A stretch of 64,000 nucleotides of DNA from Cupriavidus basilensis (GCF_000876015.1 NZ_BBQM01000015.1:124001-188000); one strand, 5' to 3'. Shown: positions 54,032 through 62,489, numbered from the stretch's first letter. Translations and numbers: made by a program. The notes: generated from the letters alone by a model not told the origin.

Positions 54032-55357
54032 TTAACGCAGCAGCGACAGCACGTTCTGCGTGGTCTGGTTGGCCTGGGCCAGCACAGCGGTACCAGCTTG
54101 TTGCAGGATCTGGGCGCGCGACATGTTCGACACTTCCGTGGCGTAGTCGGCGTCCTGGATGCGCGAGCGCGAAGCGGACAGGTTGGTCACGGTCGAGCCC
54201 AGGTTCGAGATCACCGAGTTGAAGCGGTTCTGCACGGCACCCAGGGAGCTGCGCAGCTTGTCCACGGTAGCCAGGGCCTTGTCGATCGTGTCGAGCGGGT
54301 TGGAGCTGCCCACGCCGGTGAATTCGGTGGTGGCGGTGGTGGCACCCTTGGTGCTCAGTTCGATCTGCGTGGCGTTGGAGATCGTGGTGGTGGTCGAGCC
54401 GCCGTTGGCCAGCGCGCCTTGACCGGCTGCGTCCAGGGCGTAGTTCTTGCCGCCTTGGGTCACGTAGGCCACGGCTGCGCCGGCGGAGTCGGCACCGACC
54501 TTGACCAGCTGGGCGGCGATGCTGCTGCCGGTGTTGCCGTTGGCGGCGTCGCCGACGCTGATGTCGGCGGTGTTCAGCGTGACAGCGCCCGAAGCCGCGT
54601 CAACCGAAGCGGCGTAGTAGTCGCTGCCGAACTTGACGACGTAGTTGGAGGTGGCGTTGCCGGCCGTGTCCAGCACGTTGCTCAGTTGCAGGTCCTTGGC
54701 GTTGACGGTGCTGCCGGTGGCGGTCGACAGCGAGGTGGCGGCGGCGCTCAGGTCCACTGCGTTCGGAGCCGAACCCGTGCCGGCCACGACGGTCGTGATC
54801 GGGGCGCTGGTGGCCAGGGAGTTCTTGGCAACCGTGAAGCCGGTCATGCCCAGGGTGGTGGTGCTGATTTCCTTCAGGTCGATCGAGATGGTCTGGCCGT
54901 CTTGCGCGCCGACTTGCACCTTCAGCGACGAAGCAGCCGACGACAGCACCTTGACGCCGTTGAAGTCGGTTTGTTGCGACGTGCGGTCGATTTCAGCCAG
55001 ACGCTGGGTGATTTCGTCCTGGATCGATTGCAGGTCCGAAGCGGAGTTGGAGCCCGTTGCGGCTTGCACGGCCAGGGTACGGATGGCTTGCAGGTTGTTG
55101 TTGACTTCGGTCAGCGCGCCTTCGGTGGTTTGCGACAGCGAGATGCCGTCGTTGGCGTTGCGCTGGGCTTGACCCAGGCCGTTGATGTTGGCGGTGAAAC
55201 GGTTGGCGATCGCCTGGCCCGCTGCGTCGTCCTTGGCGCTGTTGATACGCAGGCCCGAAGACAGACGCTGAATCGCGCTGTTCAGCGACGATTGCGACGA
55301 ATTCAGGTTGTTCTGCGTCATCAGGGACAACGTGTTGGTATTGATGACCATCGACAT
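54032..55357 (-). CDS. fliC: flagellin
   Basis: 441 residues. Conserved N-terminal D0/D1 (VINTNTLSLMTQNNLNSSQSSL, AIQRLSSGLRINSAKDDAAGQAIANRF) and C-terminal D1/D0 (LGAVQNRFNSVISNLGSTVTNL, SRIQDADYATEVSNMSRAQILQQAGTAVLAQANQ, ending SLLR). The middle (about 170-350) is Ser/Thr/Ala-rich and variable, exposing many possible O-glycosylation sites. TAGGAG lies before the ATG. Own sigma-28 promoter about 100 bases upstream. Codon use is less GC-extreme than its neighbours, as is common for abundant flagellins. Confidence 0.98.
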   Translation of the reverse strand: MSMVINTNTLSLMTQNNLNSSQSSLNSAIQRLSSGLRINSAKDDAAGQAIANRFTANINGLGQAQRNANDGISLSQTTEGALTEVNNNLQAIRTLAVQAATGSNSASDLQSIQDEITQRLAEIDRTSQQTDFNGVKVLSSAASSLKVQVGAQDGQTISIDLKEISTTTLGMTGFTVAKNSLATSAPITTVVAGTGSAPNAVDLSAAATSLSTATGSTVNAKDLQLSNVLDTAGNATSNYVVKFGSDYYAASVDAASGAVTLNTADISVGDAANGNTGSSIAAQLVKVGADSAGAAVAYVTQGGKNYALDAAGQGALANGGSTTTTISNATQIELSTKGATTATTEFTGVGSSNPLDTIDKALATVDKLRSSLGAVQNRFNSVISNLGSTVTNLSASRSRIQDADYATEVSNMSRAQILQQAGTAVLAQANQTTQNVLSLLR

Positions 55358-55458
55358 GGTACGACTCCTATTCTTTTACAGTGAGTTGTGCAATCCGGCT
55401 GTTGCCGCAACGTTGGCTGCCTGGCAATGCAGGGCGAGAAGTGCCACCGTTGTTTGGG

Positions 55459-55485
55459 TTATCGGTTGGGGCCGGGAAAGATTTA
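55459..55485 (-). promoter_or_regulatory. sigma-28 promoter of fliC
   Basis: Minus strand TAAA, 15 bases, ACCGATAA: seven of eight positions of the -10 box and all of the -35 core fit the FliA consensus. The start of transcription would be about 95 bases before the fliC ATG, leaving a long leader. Confidence 0.82.
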
Positions 55486-55571
55486 GAGTGACTTTTGCGA
55501 TGGGCTCAAACTGTCCTGCATATTTGGCGGTGCTATTAGTAAACAGCATGGTGGGCGCGCGGAACCGGTCG

Positions 55572-55895
55572 TCAGCGCCGCTTGCGCGTGCGCGGGACGT
55601 ACGGGCTGACGAACTCCGGCGAGCTCTCCGCGCCCGGCACGCTGGCCTGGGCTTCGGGCGCATGGGCCGGCGTGATGACGGCGATGGCGTGCTTGTAGAC
55701 GACCTGGGGCAGCGGATCGCCGGCGTCCTCCGCGAGCAATACCATATAGTTGTCCGCGGCCACGATCACGCCATGCAGGCGGGTACCGCTGGACAGGTGC
55801 ACGACCACGGGCTTCCGGCTCGCGCTATGGGTGGACAACTGCTGGTGCTGCAGTCTGCGGCTAGGGCGGTCCACCCTGATTTCCTTCTTGTTCAC
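55572..55895 (-). CDS. Hfq-like RNA chaperone with N- and C-terminal extensions
   Basis: 107 residues from a GTG with GGAGAAG before it; the longer frame upstream has no coding character. Sm1-like segment PVVVHLSSGTRLHGVIVAADNYMVLL and Sm2 segment QVVYKHAIAVITP (Y67-K68-H69) match Hfq closely. Differences from E. coli Hfq: the KLQG lysine is Arg (TRLHG), DQF is DNY, the RRER rim motif is reduced to one Arg, the Sm1-Sm2 loop is 4 residues longer (AEDAGDPLP), and a basic RTRKRR tail is present. An RNA-binding ring protein is likely. It is upstream of fliC on the same strand, not with miaA/hflX, so this is not the housekeeping hfq. Confidence 0.87.
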   Translation of the reverse strand: MNKKEIRVDRPSRRLQHQQLSTHSASRKPVVVHLSSGTRLHGVIVAADNYMVLLAEDAGDPLPQVVYKHAIAVITPAHAPEAQASVPGAESSPEFVSPYVPRTRKRR

Positions 55896-56399
55896 AACTT
55901 CTCCGGAAGAGCCCGCGCGGGTTCTGTCGGCTGGCAGGGATTCGATGGCCAGGCCTGGGCAACTGGGGTGTGACGCACTGCGGAGCGCGGACTGCGGCCT
56001 GGCCTTGGCGGAACCGGGAATGAAACATCCGCTCCCGGGACCGGCCAGGGGGCTGGCGGCACGGAGCGCGGCCAGCCGCGGCTGGTACGCGGGAGACGGG
56101 TCCGATGATACCGCCCCGCCACCGGTGGCGAGTGCCGCCGCCGGAAGAGAAGGGGAAGACTTCAGGCGCGAGGGTAACAAAATTTTACAAATGTGGACGG
56201 TTGGGAGAGCGCACCTGGCCTAGAGGTAAACCTCTAAAAAATCGATTGCATCACAGTGGCCGAATGTGGATTCATGCACACTTGTGTGGCAAATCCCAAT
56301 GCTGTCCGACCGCAGCCCCAAGGTGCAACATGAGGTCTGCGGGCTGCCGCGCAGCCCTGGCTTGTTCCGGCCGAGGTTCCTCGCGCCGCCCCGATACCA

Positions 56400-56555
56400 T
56401 CGATATGGCGGGGCCGGCACTTTTATATCAGAGGTTTCCCTGATAGAAATTGGATTTACACCTCATGTAAGCGGGTTTATATTCGCTATTGGACCTTTCG
56501 GTTCCTAGCAGTCCTGGAAAGCCTACGAGCACCCCGCGCGTGGGCTTCTTTTTTT
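56400..56555 (+). ncRNA. candidate small RNA ending in a strong terminator
   Basis: An AT-rich plus-strand stretch carries successive small hairpins: TATCAG...CTGATA (about 56426-56445), TTACA...TGTAA, GGACC-TTTC-GGTTCC (about 56491-56505), and then the terminator hairpin. Multiple stems ending in a U-rich terminator is the usual sRNA layout, and no reading frame with a ribosome-binding site explains the terminator. The 5' end and promoter are not clear. It lies beside an Hfq-like gene. No Rfam family recognised. Confidence 0.42.
56519..56555 (+). terminator. rho-independent terminator
   Basis: AAGCCTACG paired with CGTGGGCTT (9 bp with one G-U pair, loop AGCACCCCGCG), followed by CTTTTTTT. 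It faces rightward, yet no protein gene precedes it on that strand for several kilobases, so it implies a non-coding transcript. Confidence 0.85.
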
Positions 56556-56740
56556 GCGCGCCCGCCTGGGTGCCACCGGATGTCGCCGGCAGCGGCCGGC
56601 GGCGGCGCCCCCCCGCGTGCGTGCCGTCATTAGACGACAGGACGCCCGCTGTCAATTCCCCGAATTGCCCCGCTTTTTCCCTGCATATCTCCGCTAACCG
56701 GCGCGTTTTTGCCTTATTTCAACAAACCGCGGAAATATCC

Positions 56741-56767
56741 TCAAGCTTGCCCGGTGCGTGCCGTTAA
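56741..56767 (+). promoter_or_regulatory. sigma-28 promoter of the chemoreceptor gene
   Basis: TCAA (56741-56744), 15 bases, GCCGTTAA (56760-56767). Seven of eight -10 positions fit the flagellar consensus. The chemoreceptor ATG is about 75 bases downstream. Confidence 0.78.
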
Positions 56768-56849
56768 GGCTGCGATGCGGCGTCGGTCCGGAGGTTCGTC
56801 CGGCACCAGGGTGCCGCCCGCGATGAAAAAGCAAAAAAGGAGCCGGGAA

Positions 56850-58907
56850 ATGCGTTGGTTGCGAAACTTTGGCATTGGGGCGCGCCTGACCGTGGCGTTT
56901 TCGGTCGTGGCGCTGCTGCTGGTTGCGGTGGCCGTGCTGGGGGCGATGTCCCTGCGCACCATGAACGAATCGATGCGCCTGACGGTGGAAGGGCGGATGT
57001 TCCGCGTGATGGAGATCGAGCGCGTCAAGCAGGACGCGCTGTGGGTCGGCATCCTGGCGCGCGACGCCACCCTCAACGAGGATCCGGTCGCGGTGCGGCG
57101 CAACGCCGAGAAGATCGGCGCGCTGCGCGAGGACATGAGCACCGCGCTGGATGCGCTCGGCAAGTGGATGGCCAAGGCTTCCTCGCCGGCGGCGCAGGAA
57201 AACTACACGCGCCTGATCGAGGCGCGCGACGTCTACAACGGCCAGCTCGACACGGTGCTGCGCCAGCTGCAGAACGGCGAGTTCGACGGCGCCCGCAGCG
57301 CGATGGTGGCCACGCTGCCGGCGGCCCAGGCGCCTTATTTCGACAAGCTGACCGAGCTGGCCGAAACCGGGCGCAAGGTGGCCGTGGCCTCGGTGGACGA
57401 AGCCAACGCCAGCTACGAGATGGCGCGCAACCTGCTGGTGGGGCTGGCCGCGGTCGCGGTGGCGCTGGCGGCGGCGCTGGGCCTCGGCATCACGCGCTCG
57501 ATCACCGGCCCGGCGCGCCAGGCGCTCGACGCCGCCCAGGCGCTCGCGCAGGGCAACCTGACCTACGCCATCAAGACGCGCAGCAACGATGAAATGGGCC
57601 GCATGCTGGGCGCGCTGGAGCGGGCCTTCGGCCAGCTCGCGGCGCTCGTGCACGGCATCCAGGGCGCGTCGCGCTCGATCGACGGCGCCACCCGCGAGAT
57701 CGCCAGCGGCAACACCAACCTGTCCCAGCGCACCGAGGAACAGGCCGCGTCGCTCGAACAGACCGCGGCCTCGATGGAGCAGCTTACCTCCACGGTCCGG
57801 CAGAACGCGGTCAATGCGCGCCACGCCAACGAACTCGCGGTGAGCGCCTCGGGCGTGGCCACCGAGGGCGGGCGCGCGGTGCGCGGCGTGGTCGAGACCA
57901 TGCAGAACATCTCGCAGTCGTCGGCCAAGGTGGCCGAGATCGTCGGCGTGATCGAGGGCATCGCCTTCCAGACCAACATCCTGGCGCTCAACGCGGCGGT
58001 GGAAGCCGCCCGCGCCGGCGAGCAGGGCCGCGGCTTCAGCGTGGTGGCGGCCGAGGTGCGCAGCCTGGCGCAGCGCTCGGCGTCGGCGGCCAAGGAAATC
58101 GGCCAGCTCATCAACGGCTCGGTGGGGCAGGTGGCGCATGGCGCGAAACAGGTCGAGGACGCCGGCCGCACGATGGACGACATCGTCGGCGCGGTCAAGC
58201 GCGTGACCGACATCATGGGCGAGATCGCCGCGGCGAGCGAAGAACAGTCCTCCGGCATCGAGCAGGTCAACCGCGCCATCACCCAGATGGAAAGCGTGAC
58301 GCAGCAGAACGCGGCGCTGGTGGAAGAAGCCGCCGCCGCGGCCGAGAGCCTGCAGCAGCAGGCCGCCGGCCTGGTGAGCGAGGTGTCGCGCTTCCAGGTG
58401 ACGCAGGAGCAGACCGGCGCGGCGCGTCCGGCGCCGGCGCGCGCGCCGGTTGCCGCCGCGTCCGCCGCCGCCGCCGTGAAGGCGCGGCAGCCCGCGGCGC
58501 GGGCCCCGGCGGCACGTGCCCCGGCCGCGCGCCCGGCGGCCACCCGCGCCAAGAGCCCCGCGCCGCTGCGCGCGGTGGCGGCCGCGCCGGCTCCCGCGGC
58601 CCCGGCCGAGGCGCCGCGCGCGGCGCCCGCCGTCCGCGCGGCCGCGCCGGCCAAGGCCCTGGCCGCTCCCGCGGCCCCGGCCAGATCCGCCGCGCCGCTG
58701 GCCGCCGTGGGCGGCACGCGCGCGCCGGTGCTGCCGAGCAAGGCCCGCGCGCCGGTGGTGCGCCTGGGACGCGAGCCGGTGCTGTCGTCCAAGTCGCTGC
58801 CCGCGCGCCCGGCCAAGGCCGCCGCGCCGGCCCCGGCGCGGCGCGCGCCGCGCGCGGTGCCCGCCGGCAATCTGGCGGTGGCCAACGGCGACTGGGAATC
58901 CTTCTGA
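56850..58907 (+). CDS. methyl-accepting chemotaxis protein with Ala/Pro tether
   Basis: 685 residues; ATG at 56850 chosen for the AAGGAG site 8 bases upstream. TM1 (about 12-34), periplasmic four-helix ligand domain (35-190), TM2 (about 191-212), HAMP, then the signalling domain with methylation helices and the conserved tip EGIAFQTNILALNAAVEAARAGEQGRGF (near residue 370). After the second methylation helix (about 515) comes a tail of about 165 residues made mostly of Ala, Pro and Arg, and the protein ends DWESF, which matches the xWxxF pentapeptide that docks CheR/CheB. No chemotaxis kinase gene is next to it. Ligand unknown. Confidence 0.95.
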   Translation: MRWLRNFGIGARLTVAFSVVALLLVAVAVLGAMSLRTMNESMRLTVEGRMFRVMEIERVKQDALWVGILARDATLNEDPVAVRRNAEKIGALREDMSTALDALGKWMAKASSPAAQENYTRLIEARDVYNGQLDTVLRQLQNGEFDGARSAMVATLPAAQAPYFDKLTELAETGRKVAVASVDEANASYEMARNLLVGLAAVAVALAAALGLGITRSITGPARQALDAAQALAQGNLTYAIKTRSNDEMGRMLGALERAFGQLAALVHGIQGASRSIDGATREIASGNTNLSQRTEEQAASLEQTAASMEQLTSTVRQNAVNARHANELAVSASGVATEGGRAVRGVVETMQNISQSSAKVAEIVGVIEGIAFQTNILALNAAVEAARAGEQGRGFSVVAAEVRSLAQRSASAAKEIGQLINGSVGQVAHGAKQVEDAGRTMDDIVGAVKRVTDIMGEIAAASEEQSSGIEQVNRAITQMESVTQQNAALVEEAAAAAESLQQQAAGLVSEVSRFQVTQEQTGAARPAPARAPVAAASAAAAVKARQPAARAPAARAPAARPAATRAKSPAPLRAVAAAPAPAAPAEAPRAAPAVRAAAPAKALAAPAAPARSAAPLAAVGGTRAPVLPSKARAPVVRLGREPVLSSKSLPARPAKAAAPAPARRAPRAVPAGNLAVANGDWESF

Positions 58908-59213
58908 CGCGGGCGCGGTGCCGCCCGCGAAGACAGGCGGGCGCGGCACCGGAAAGGCCCCGGGTGGCGGCGGCGCAGTGGCGCGATGGCGGTGAAAGCG
59001 GGCTGAAAGGCCAATGAAAGCGCGCTGAAAGGGCCGCCGGAAAACATCGGGCAGCCACCGGAAAGCCGCCGGAAATCAGCCCGAAAAGGGCGCTGCAAGG
59101 CGGCGGGCTTCGGCCTACAATATGCCCCTTGTATACAAAAAACAGCGATGTGCGAGGCCCCCCAGCCTGCCAATCGTTGTCCTTTTTCCGCGTTTCCCTC
59201 CTCCCGCCCGCCC
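58908..59213. promoter_or_regulatory. upstream region of the DHA2 efflux gene
   Basis: 306 bases. It has repeated GCTGAAAGG and CCGGAAA motifs (about 58995-59085), a TACAAT -10-like box (59116-59121), and immediately downstream the perfect 10-bp palindrome TTGTATACAA (59129-59138) that could be a repressor operator over the start of transcription. No regulator gene is adjacent. Confidence 0.5.
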
Positions 59214-60860
59214 ATGCCCGCCGCCTCCCAGACGTCGTTCCCGCCGGTTTCCGCCTTGCCTTCTTCTTCTTCCCCTGCCGCATCGGCGGCGGCCTCCGCC
59301 GCGCCGCCCGCGCAGGGCGCGGCCCGGCCGCCCGGCGGCGGCGCCGCGCCGCTCGCCACGCCGCCGGTGCCCGTCATGCAGGTCATCTTCGGCATCATGC
59401 TGGCGATGTTCCTGGGCGCGCTGGAGCAGTCCATCGTGGCCGTGGTGCTGCCCGAGATCGCGCTACAGCTCAACGGCTTCGAGGTGATGGCGTGGGTGGT
59501 GTCGGCCTACCTGGTGGCCTCCACCGTGGTCACGCCGATCTACGGCAAGCTGTCCGACCTGCTCGGGCGGCGCTCGGTGCTGTCCTTCGCCATCGTGCTG
59601 TTCTTCCTGGCCTCGGTGGCGTGCGCGCTGGCGCAGACCATGCCGCAACTGATCGTCGCGCGCATCCTGCAGGGCCTCGGCGGCGGCGGGCTGATCTCGG
59701 TCTCGCAGGCCACCATCGCCGATGTGGTGCCGCTGCGCGACCGCGGCCGCTACCAGGGCTACGTGAGCGGCGTGTGGGCCGTGGCCAGCATGGCCGGCCC
59801 GGTGATCGGCGGCTACCTGGCGCACTACCTGTCGTGGCGCTGGATCTTCTGGATCAACCTGCCGCTGGCCGCGCTCGCGCTGGTGGTGGTGCGCCGCGCG
59901 CTCAAGCACCTGCCCGCGGGCGGGCGCCGCCACCGCATCGACTATCTCGGCGCGCTGCTGTTCGGCGGCGGCCTGACCGGCGTGCTGGTGTTCCTCACGC
60001 GCCTGGGCCAGGGCCAGTCGCCGCTGGCGCCGCAGACGCTGGCCCTGCTGGTGGCCGGGCTGGCCGGGCTGGCGCTGTTCGTCTGGCAGGAAGGCCGCGT
60101 GGCCGATCCGATGATCCCTCTGGGCATGCTGCGCGTGCCGACCGTGACCATCTGCTGCATCACGCTGTTCCTGTGCTTCTTCCAGCTGATCGCCATGTCG
60201 GTGCTGCTGCCGCTGCGCTTCCAGGTGGTGGGCGGCGCGCAGGCCGACAGCGCGGCGCTGCGGCTGGTGCCGCTGACGCTGGCGATCCCGTTCGGCGCCT
60301 TCATCGCCGGGCGCACCATGTCCTGGAGCGGGCGCTACAAGCCGCTGCAGCTGGCGGGCTCGCTGGTCGCGCCGCTGGCTATCGTGGTACTGGCCTTCGT
60401 CGAGCCGCATGCGGTGGCGCTCACCGCGCTGGTGATGGTGGTGCTGGGCGTGTCGATCGGGCTGCAACTGCCCAGCGGGCTGGTGGCGACGCAGAACGCG
60501 GTGCCGCCCCAGCAGGTCGGCGTGGCCACCGCGCTGACGGCGTTCTCGCGCATGCTGGGCGGCGCGGTGGGCGTGGCGGTGCTGACCACGGTCCTGATCG
60601 GGCTGCTGCGCCACGGCGGCATGGGCGTGTCCGACCTGGGCGGCGGCGAGGACGTGCTGATGAGCATGTTCCACCGCGCGATGGTGGGCGGCGACGCGGC
60701 CGACGCGGGCGCGGTGCGCGCCGCCGCGGAAACCGCGTTCCGCGTGCTGTTCCTCTTCAGCGCGGCGGTGTCGCTGGTGGCGCCGTTCCTGGTGGCGCGC
60801 CTGCCCGAGACGACCCTGCGCGGCAGCAAGGCCCCCACGGTGGCCGCCAGCCTCGACTGA
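59214..60860 (+). CDS. DHA2 family MFS drug efflux transporter
   Basis: About 548 residues with 14 predicted membrane segments. Start at MPAASQTSF; an ATG 66 bases upstream is also in frame, and the first 50 residues are low-complexity Pro/Ala/Ser either way. Motifs: LGALEQSIVAVVLPEIA, YGKLSDLLGRRSVL (motif A), ARILQGLGGGGLISVSQATIADVV (motif B/C), and ERGRYQGYVSGVWAVASMAGPVIGGYL-type text. Proton-driven export of drugs or toxic compounds; close to the EmrB/QacA group. No membrane-fusion partner gene is seen, so it may work alone. Confidence 0.9.
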   Translation: MPAASQTSFPPVSALPSSSSPAASAAASAAPPAQGAARPPGGGAAPLATPPVPVMQVIFGIMLAMFLGALEQSIVAVVLPEIALQLNGFEVMAWVVSAYLVASTVVTPIYGKLSDLLGRRSVLSFAIVLFFLASVACALAQTMPQLIVARILQGLGGGGLISVSQATIADVVPLRDRGRYQGYVSGVWAVASMAGPVIGGYLAHYLSWRWIFWINLPLAALALVVVRRALKHLPAGGRRHRIDYLGALLFGGGLTGVLVFLTRLGQGQSPLAPQTLALLVAGLAGLALFVWQEGRVADPMIPLGMLRVPTVTICCITLFLCFFQLIAMSVLLPLRFQVVGGAQADSAALRLVPLTLAIPFGAFIAGRTMSWSGRYKPLQLAGSLVAPLAIVVLAFVEPHAVALTALVMVVLGVSIGLQLPSGLVATQNAVPPQQVGVATALTAFSRMLGGAVGVAVLTTVLIGLLRHGGMGVSDLGGGEDVLMSMFHRAMVGGDAADAGAVRAAAETAFRVLFLFSAAVSLVAPFLVARLPETTLRGSKAPTVAASLD

Positions 60861-60871
60861 CGGCGGCGGCG

Positions 60872-61243
60872 TCAGGGGGCGGGCGGTCCCTGACCCTGAC
60901 CTTCACACTGCCCCTGCCCCGCGGGCGCCCCTTTGCCGAGGAAGCCGAACTCCACCGGCGTGCTGGCATAGAACACCTGCACGTCTTCCTCCGCCAGCCG
61001 CGCGAACAGGCGCGCCACCTCCTCGCCGGTGGCGATCACGGTGATCTCTTCCGGCCGGTCGGCCAACTCCAGGAAATGCCAGCTATGGAAGCGGCGGTCG
61101 TGGCCGATGCCCTCGGCCGCCACCAGGTGGGTGGCGCCGCGGATATGCAGTTCGCGCAGGACCTGCAGCAGCCAGTGCGACAACTGCTTGCCGTGGTGGC
61201 GGCGGTTTTCCACGGTGAACAACGTGAGTTGGAAGCCTTGCAT
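60872..61243 (-). CDS. DUF190 family protein
   Basis: 123 residues with GGGAGG before the ATG. Conserved text: QLTLFTVENRRHHGKQLSHWLLQVLRELHIRGATHL and RFHSWHFLELADRPEEITVIAT, the DUF190 pattern, a PII-like ferredoxin fold. Members often neighbour crcB fluoride channel genes; none is visible here. The tail is Gly/Gln/Pro-rich. Converges with the efflux gene, 11 bases apart. Confidence 0.85.
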   Translation of the reverse strand: MQGFQLTLFTVENRRHHGKQLSHWLLQVLRELHIRGATHLVAAEGIGHDRRFHSWHFLELADRPEEITVIATGEEVARLFARLAEEDVQVFYASTPVEFGFLGKGAPAGQGQCEGQGQGPPAP

Positions 61244-61332
61244 GGCAGCCTCCCATGCGCCCCGCGGCGCCAGGCGCGTGCCGCGCCCGCGGCATGGACG
61301 CCCGCATCCGGGCAAGGGTGCCTGAATGAAGT

Positions 61333-62040
61333 CTAGGCCAGCCGCGATGGCATCTCGCCGATCTCCGTCGCCGCGCTTTTCGGCCACGGCATGCCGCGCA
61401 GCCGCGCCATCTCGCCGGCGATCTGCCGGCGCGCGGCGGCTATCGCCCCGGCCACCGCGGCATCGCCGCCGACCAGTCCCTGCAGCAGCACGAAGGTCAC
61501 GTCATGGATGCCGATGGTGGCAAGCACGTGGCGCAGGTAGGGCGTGAGGAAATCGGGCTGGCGCGCGCGCTCGCCGGCATGGAAGCCGCCCGAGCCGACC
61601 AGCACGAAGGTTGGCCGGTCCCGCAGCAGCCCGACCTTGCCGGCCGGCGTCGCGGCGAAGGTGCGGTGGATGCGCAGCACGTGGTCGATCCACAGTTTCA
61701 GCGAGGCCGGCACGGTGAAGTTGTGCATCGGCGTGCTGATCACCAGCAGGTCGGTCTGCTCGAGTTCGCCGATCAGGCGCTCGGACCAGCCGAACGCGGC
61801 GGCCAGGGTGGCGGCGTCGGCCGCGCCCGGCGTGCCCGGCGGCGGCGAGGTGATCGCGCTGGCATAGGCCTGGCCGATCGCCGGCAAGGGCTCGGCCAGC
61901 AGGTCGCGCCGCACCAGGCGGAAATCCCGGTTTGCCTCGCCGTCCGGGCCGCGCAGCCCGGCGATCATTTCCTCCGCCAGCCGGCTGGCGTGGCTGGCCG
62001 CGCCGTGCGGGCTGCCGTTGACGTGCAGGACCCGCATCAT
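61333..62040 (-). CDS. FMN-dependent NADH-quinone/azo reductase-like flavoprotein
   Basis: 235 residues. Flavodoxin-like fold of the AzoR/NQO group: VLHVNGSPHGAASHASRLAEEM, DLLVISTPMHNFTVPASLKLWIDHVLRIHRTF (PMxNF motif), and VGSGGFHAG. Two-electron reduction of quinones or azo compounds using NAD(P)H. Start overlaps the stop of the acetyltransferase gene (ATGA), so the two are coupled. Confidence 0.88.
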   Translation of the reverse strand: MMRVLHVNGSPHGAASHASRLAEEMIAGLRGPDGEANRDFRLVRRDLLAEPLPAIGQAYASAITSPPPGTPGAADAATLAAAFGWSERLIGELEQTDLLVISTPMHNFTVPASLKLWIDHVLRIHRTFAATPAGKVGLLRDRPTFVLVGSGGFHAGERARQPDFLTPYLRHVLATIGIHDVTFVLLQGLVGGDAAVAGAIAAARRQIAGEMARLRGMPWPKSAATEIGEMPSRLA

Positions 62041-62489
62041 GACGGCGCTCCCGGCGCCAGCGGCGCGACGAAATGCAGGCCGCGCGCCAGCAGGCCCTGG
62101 CGGAAATAGAAGCGCTGCGCCAGCGCCATGTGCAGGCCGGTATCGAGCACGAAATGCGCGCAGCCCAGCGCCACGGCCTGCGCGCGCGCGGCCTCCAGCA
62201 GTTGCGCGCCCAGCCCGCCGCGCTGCAGGGCGGCGCTCACCACGAGGTCGTCGACGTAGACGAACCTGCCGTAGATCAGGTTCTCCTGCAGGCGGTAGCC
62301 GGCCAGCCCGAGCACGGCGTCGTGCCGGCAGGCGGCGAGGAGGCGATAGCCCTGCGCGTGCTGGCGCCGCACCTGGCTGGCGAAGGCCGGCGCGCTGTCC
62401 AGGTGGGGGCGCAGTTCTTTCATGACCGGGAAGGCGGCCAGCAAGTCCTGCCGGCTTTCCAGGTGCCTGAATTCGATGGGTGCGTGCAT
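62037..62489 (-). CDS. GNAT family N-acetyltransferase
   Basis: 150 residues from MHAPIEFRHL; an in-frame ATG 39 bases upstream exists. GNAT motif A: FVYVDDLVVSAALQRGGLGAQLLEAARAQAVALGC (acetyl-CoA loop RGGLGAQ), followed by HFVLDTGLHMALAQRFYFRQGL. Substrate unknown. Coupled to the flavoprotein gene downstream. Confidence 0.88.
   Translation of the reverse strand: MHAPIEFRHLESRQDLLAAFPVMKELRPHLDSAPAFASQVRRQHAQGYRLLAACRHDAVLGLAGYRLQENLIYGRFVYVDDLVVSAALQRGGLGAQLLEAARAQAVALGCAHFVLDTGLHMALAQRFYFRQGLLARGLHFVAPLAPGAPS

Larger units (their letters stand above)
55896..56849. other. long non-coding region between hfq-like and chemoreceptor genes
   Basis: 954 bases. The part next to the hfq-like gene (55896-56160) is GC-rich with nothing I can name. 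From about 56170 to 56510 the composition is clearly AT-richer. It holds a 16-base palindrome TAGAGGT-AA-ACCTCTA (56221-56236), the hairpin-rich stretch and terminator listed separately, and at 56741 the chemoreceptor promoter. Short frames in it lack ribosome-binding sites and family text. Promoter for the hfq-like gene must be here; TAAAAT at about 56178 (minus) is a weak candidate. Confidence 0.5.

Noticed and set aside
56221..56236. Hairpin TAGAGGT-AA-ACCTCTA next to AAAAA as a terminator
   Set aside because: The A run follows the hairpin on the plus strand and a T run precedes it on the minus strand, so neither strand gives a U tract after the stem. Kept only as a palindrome.
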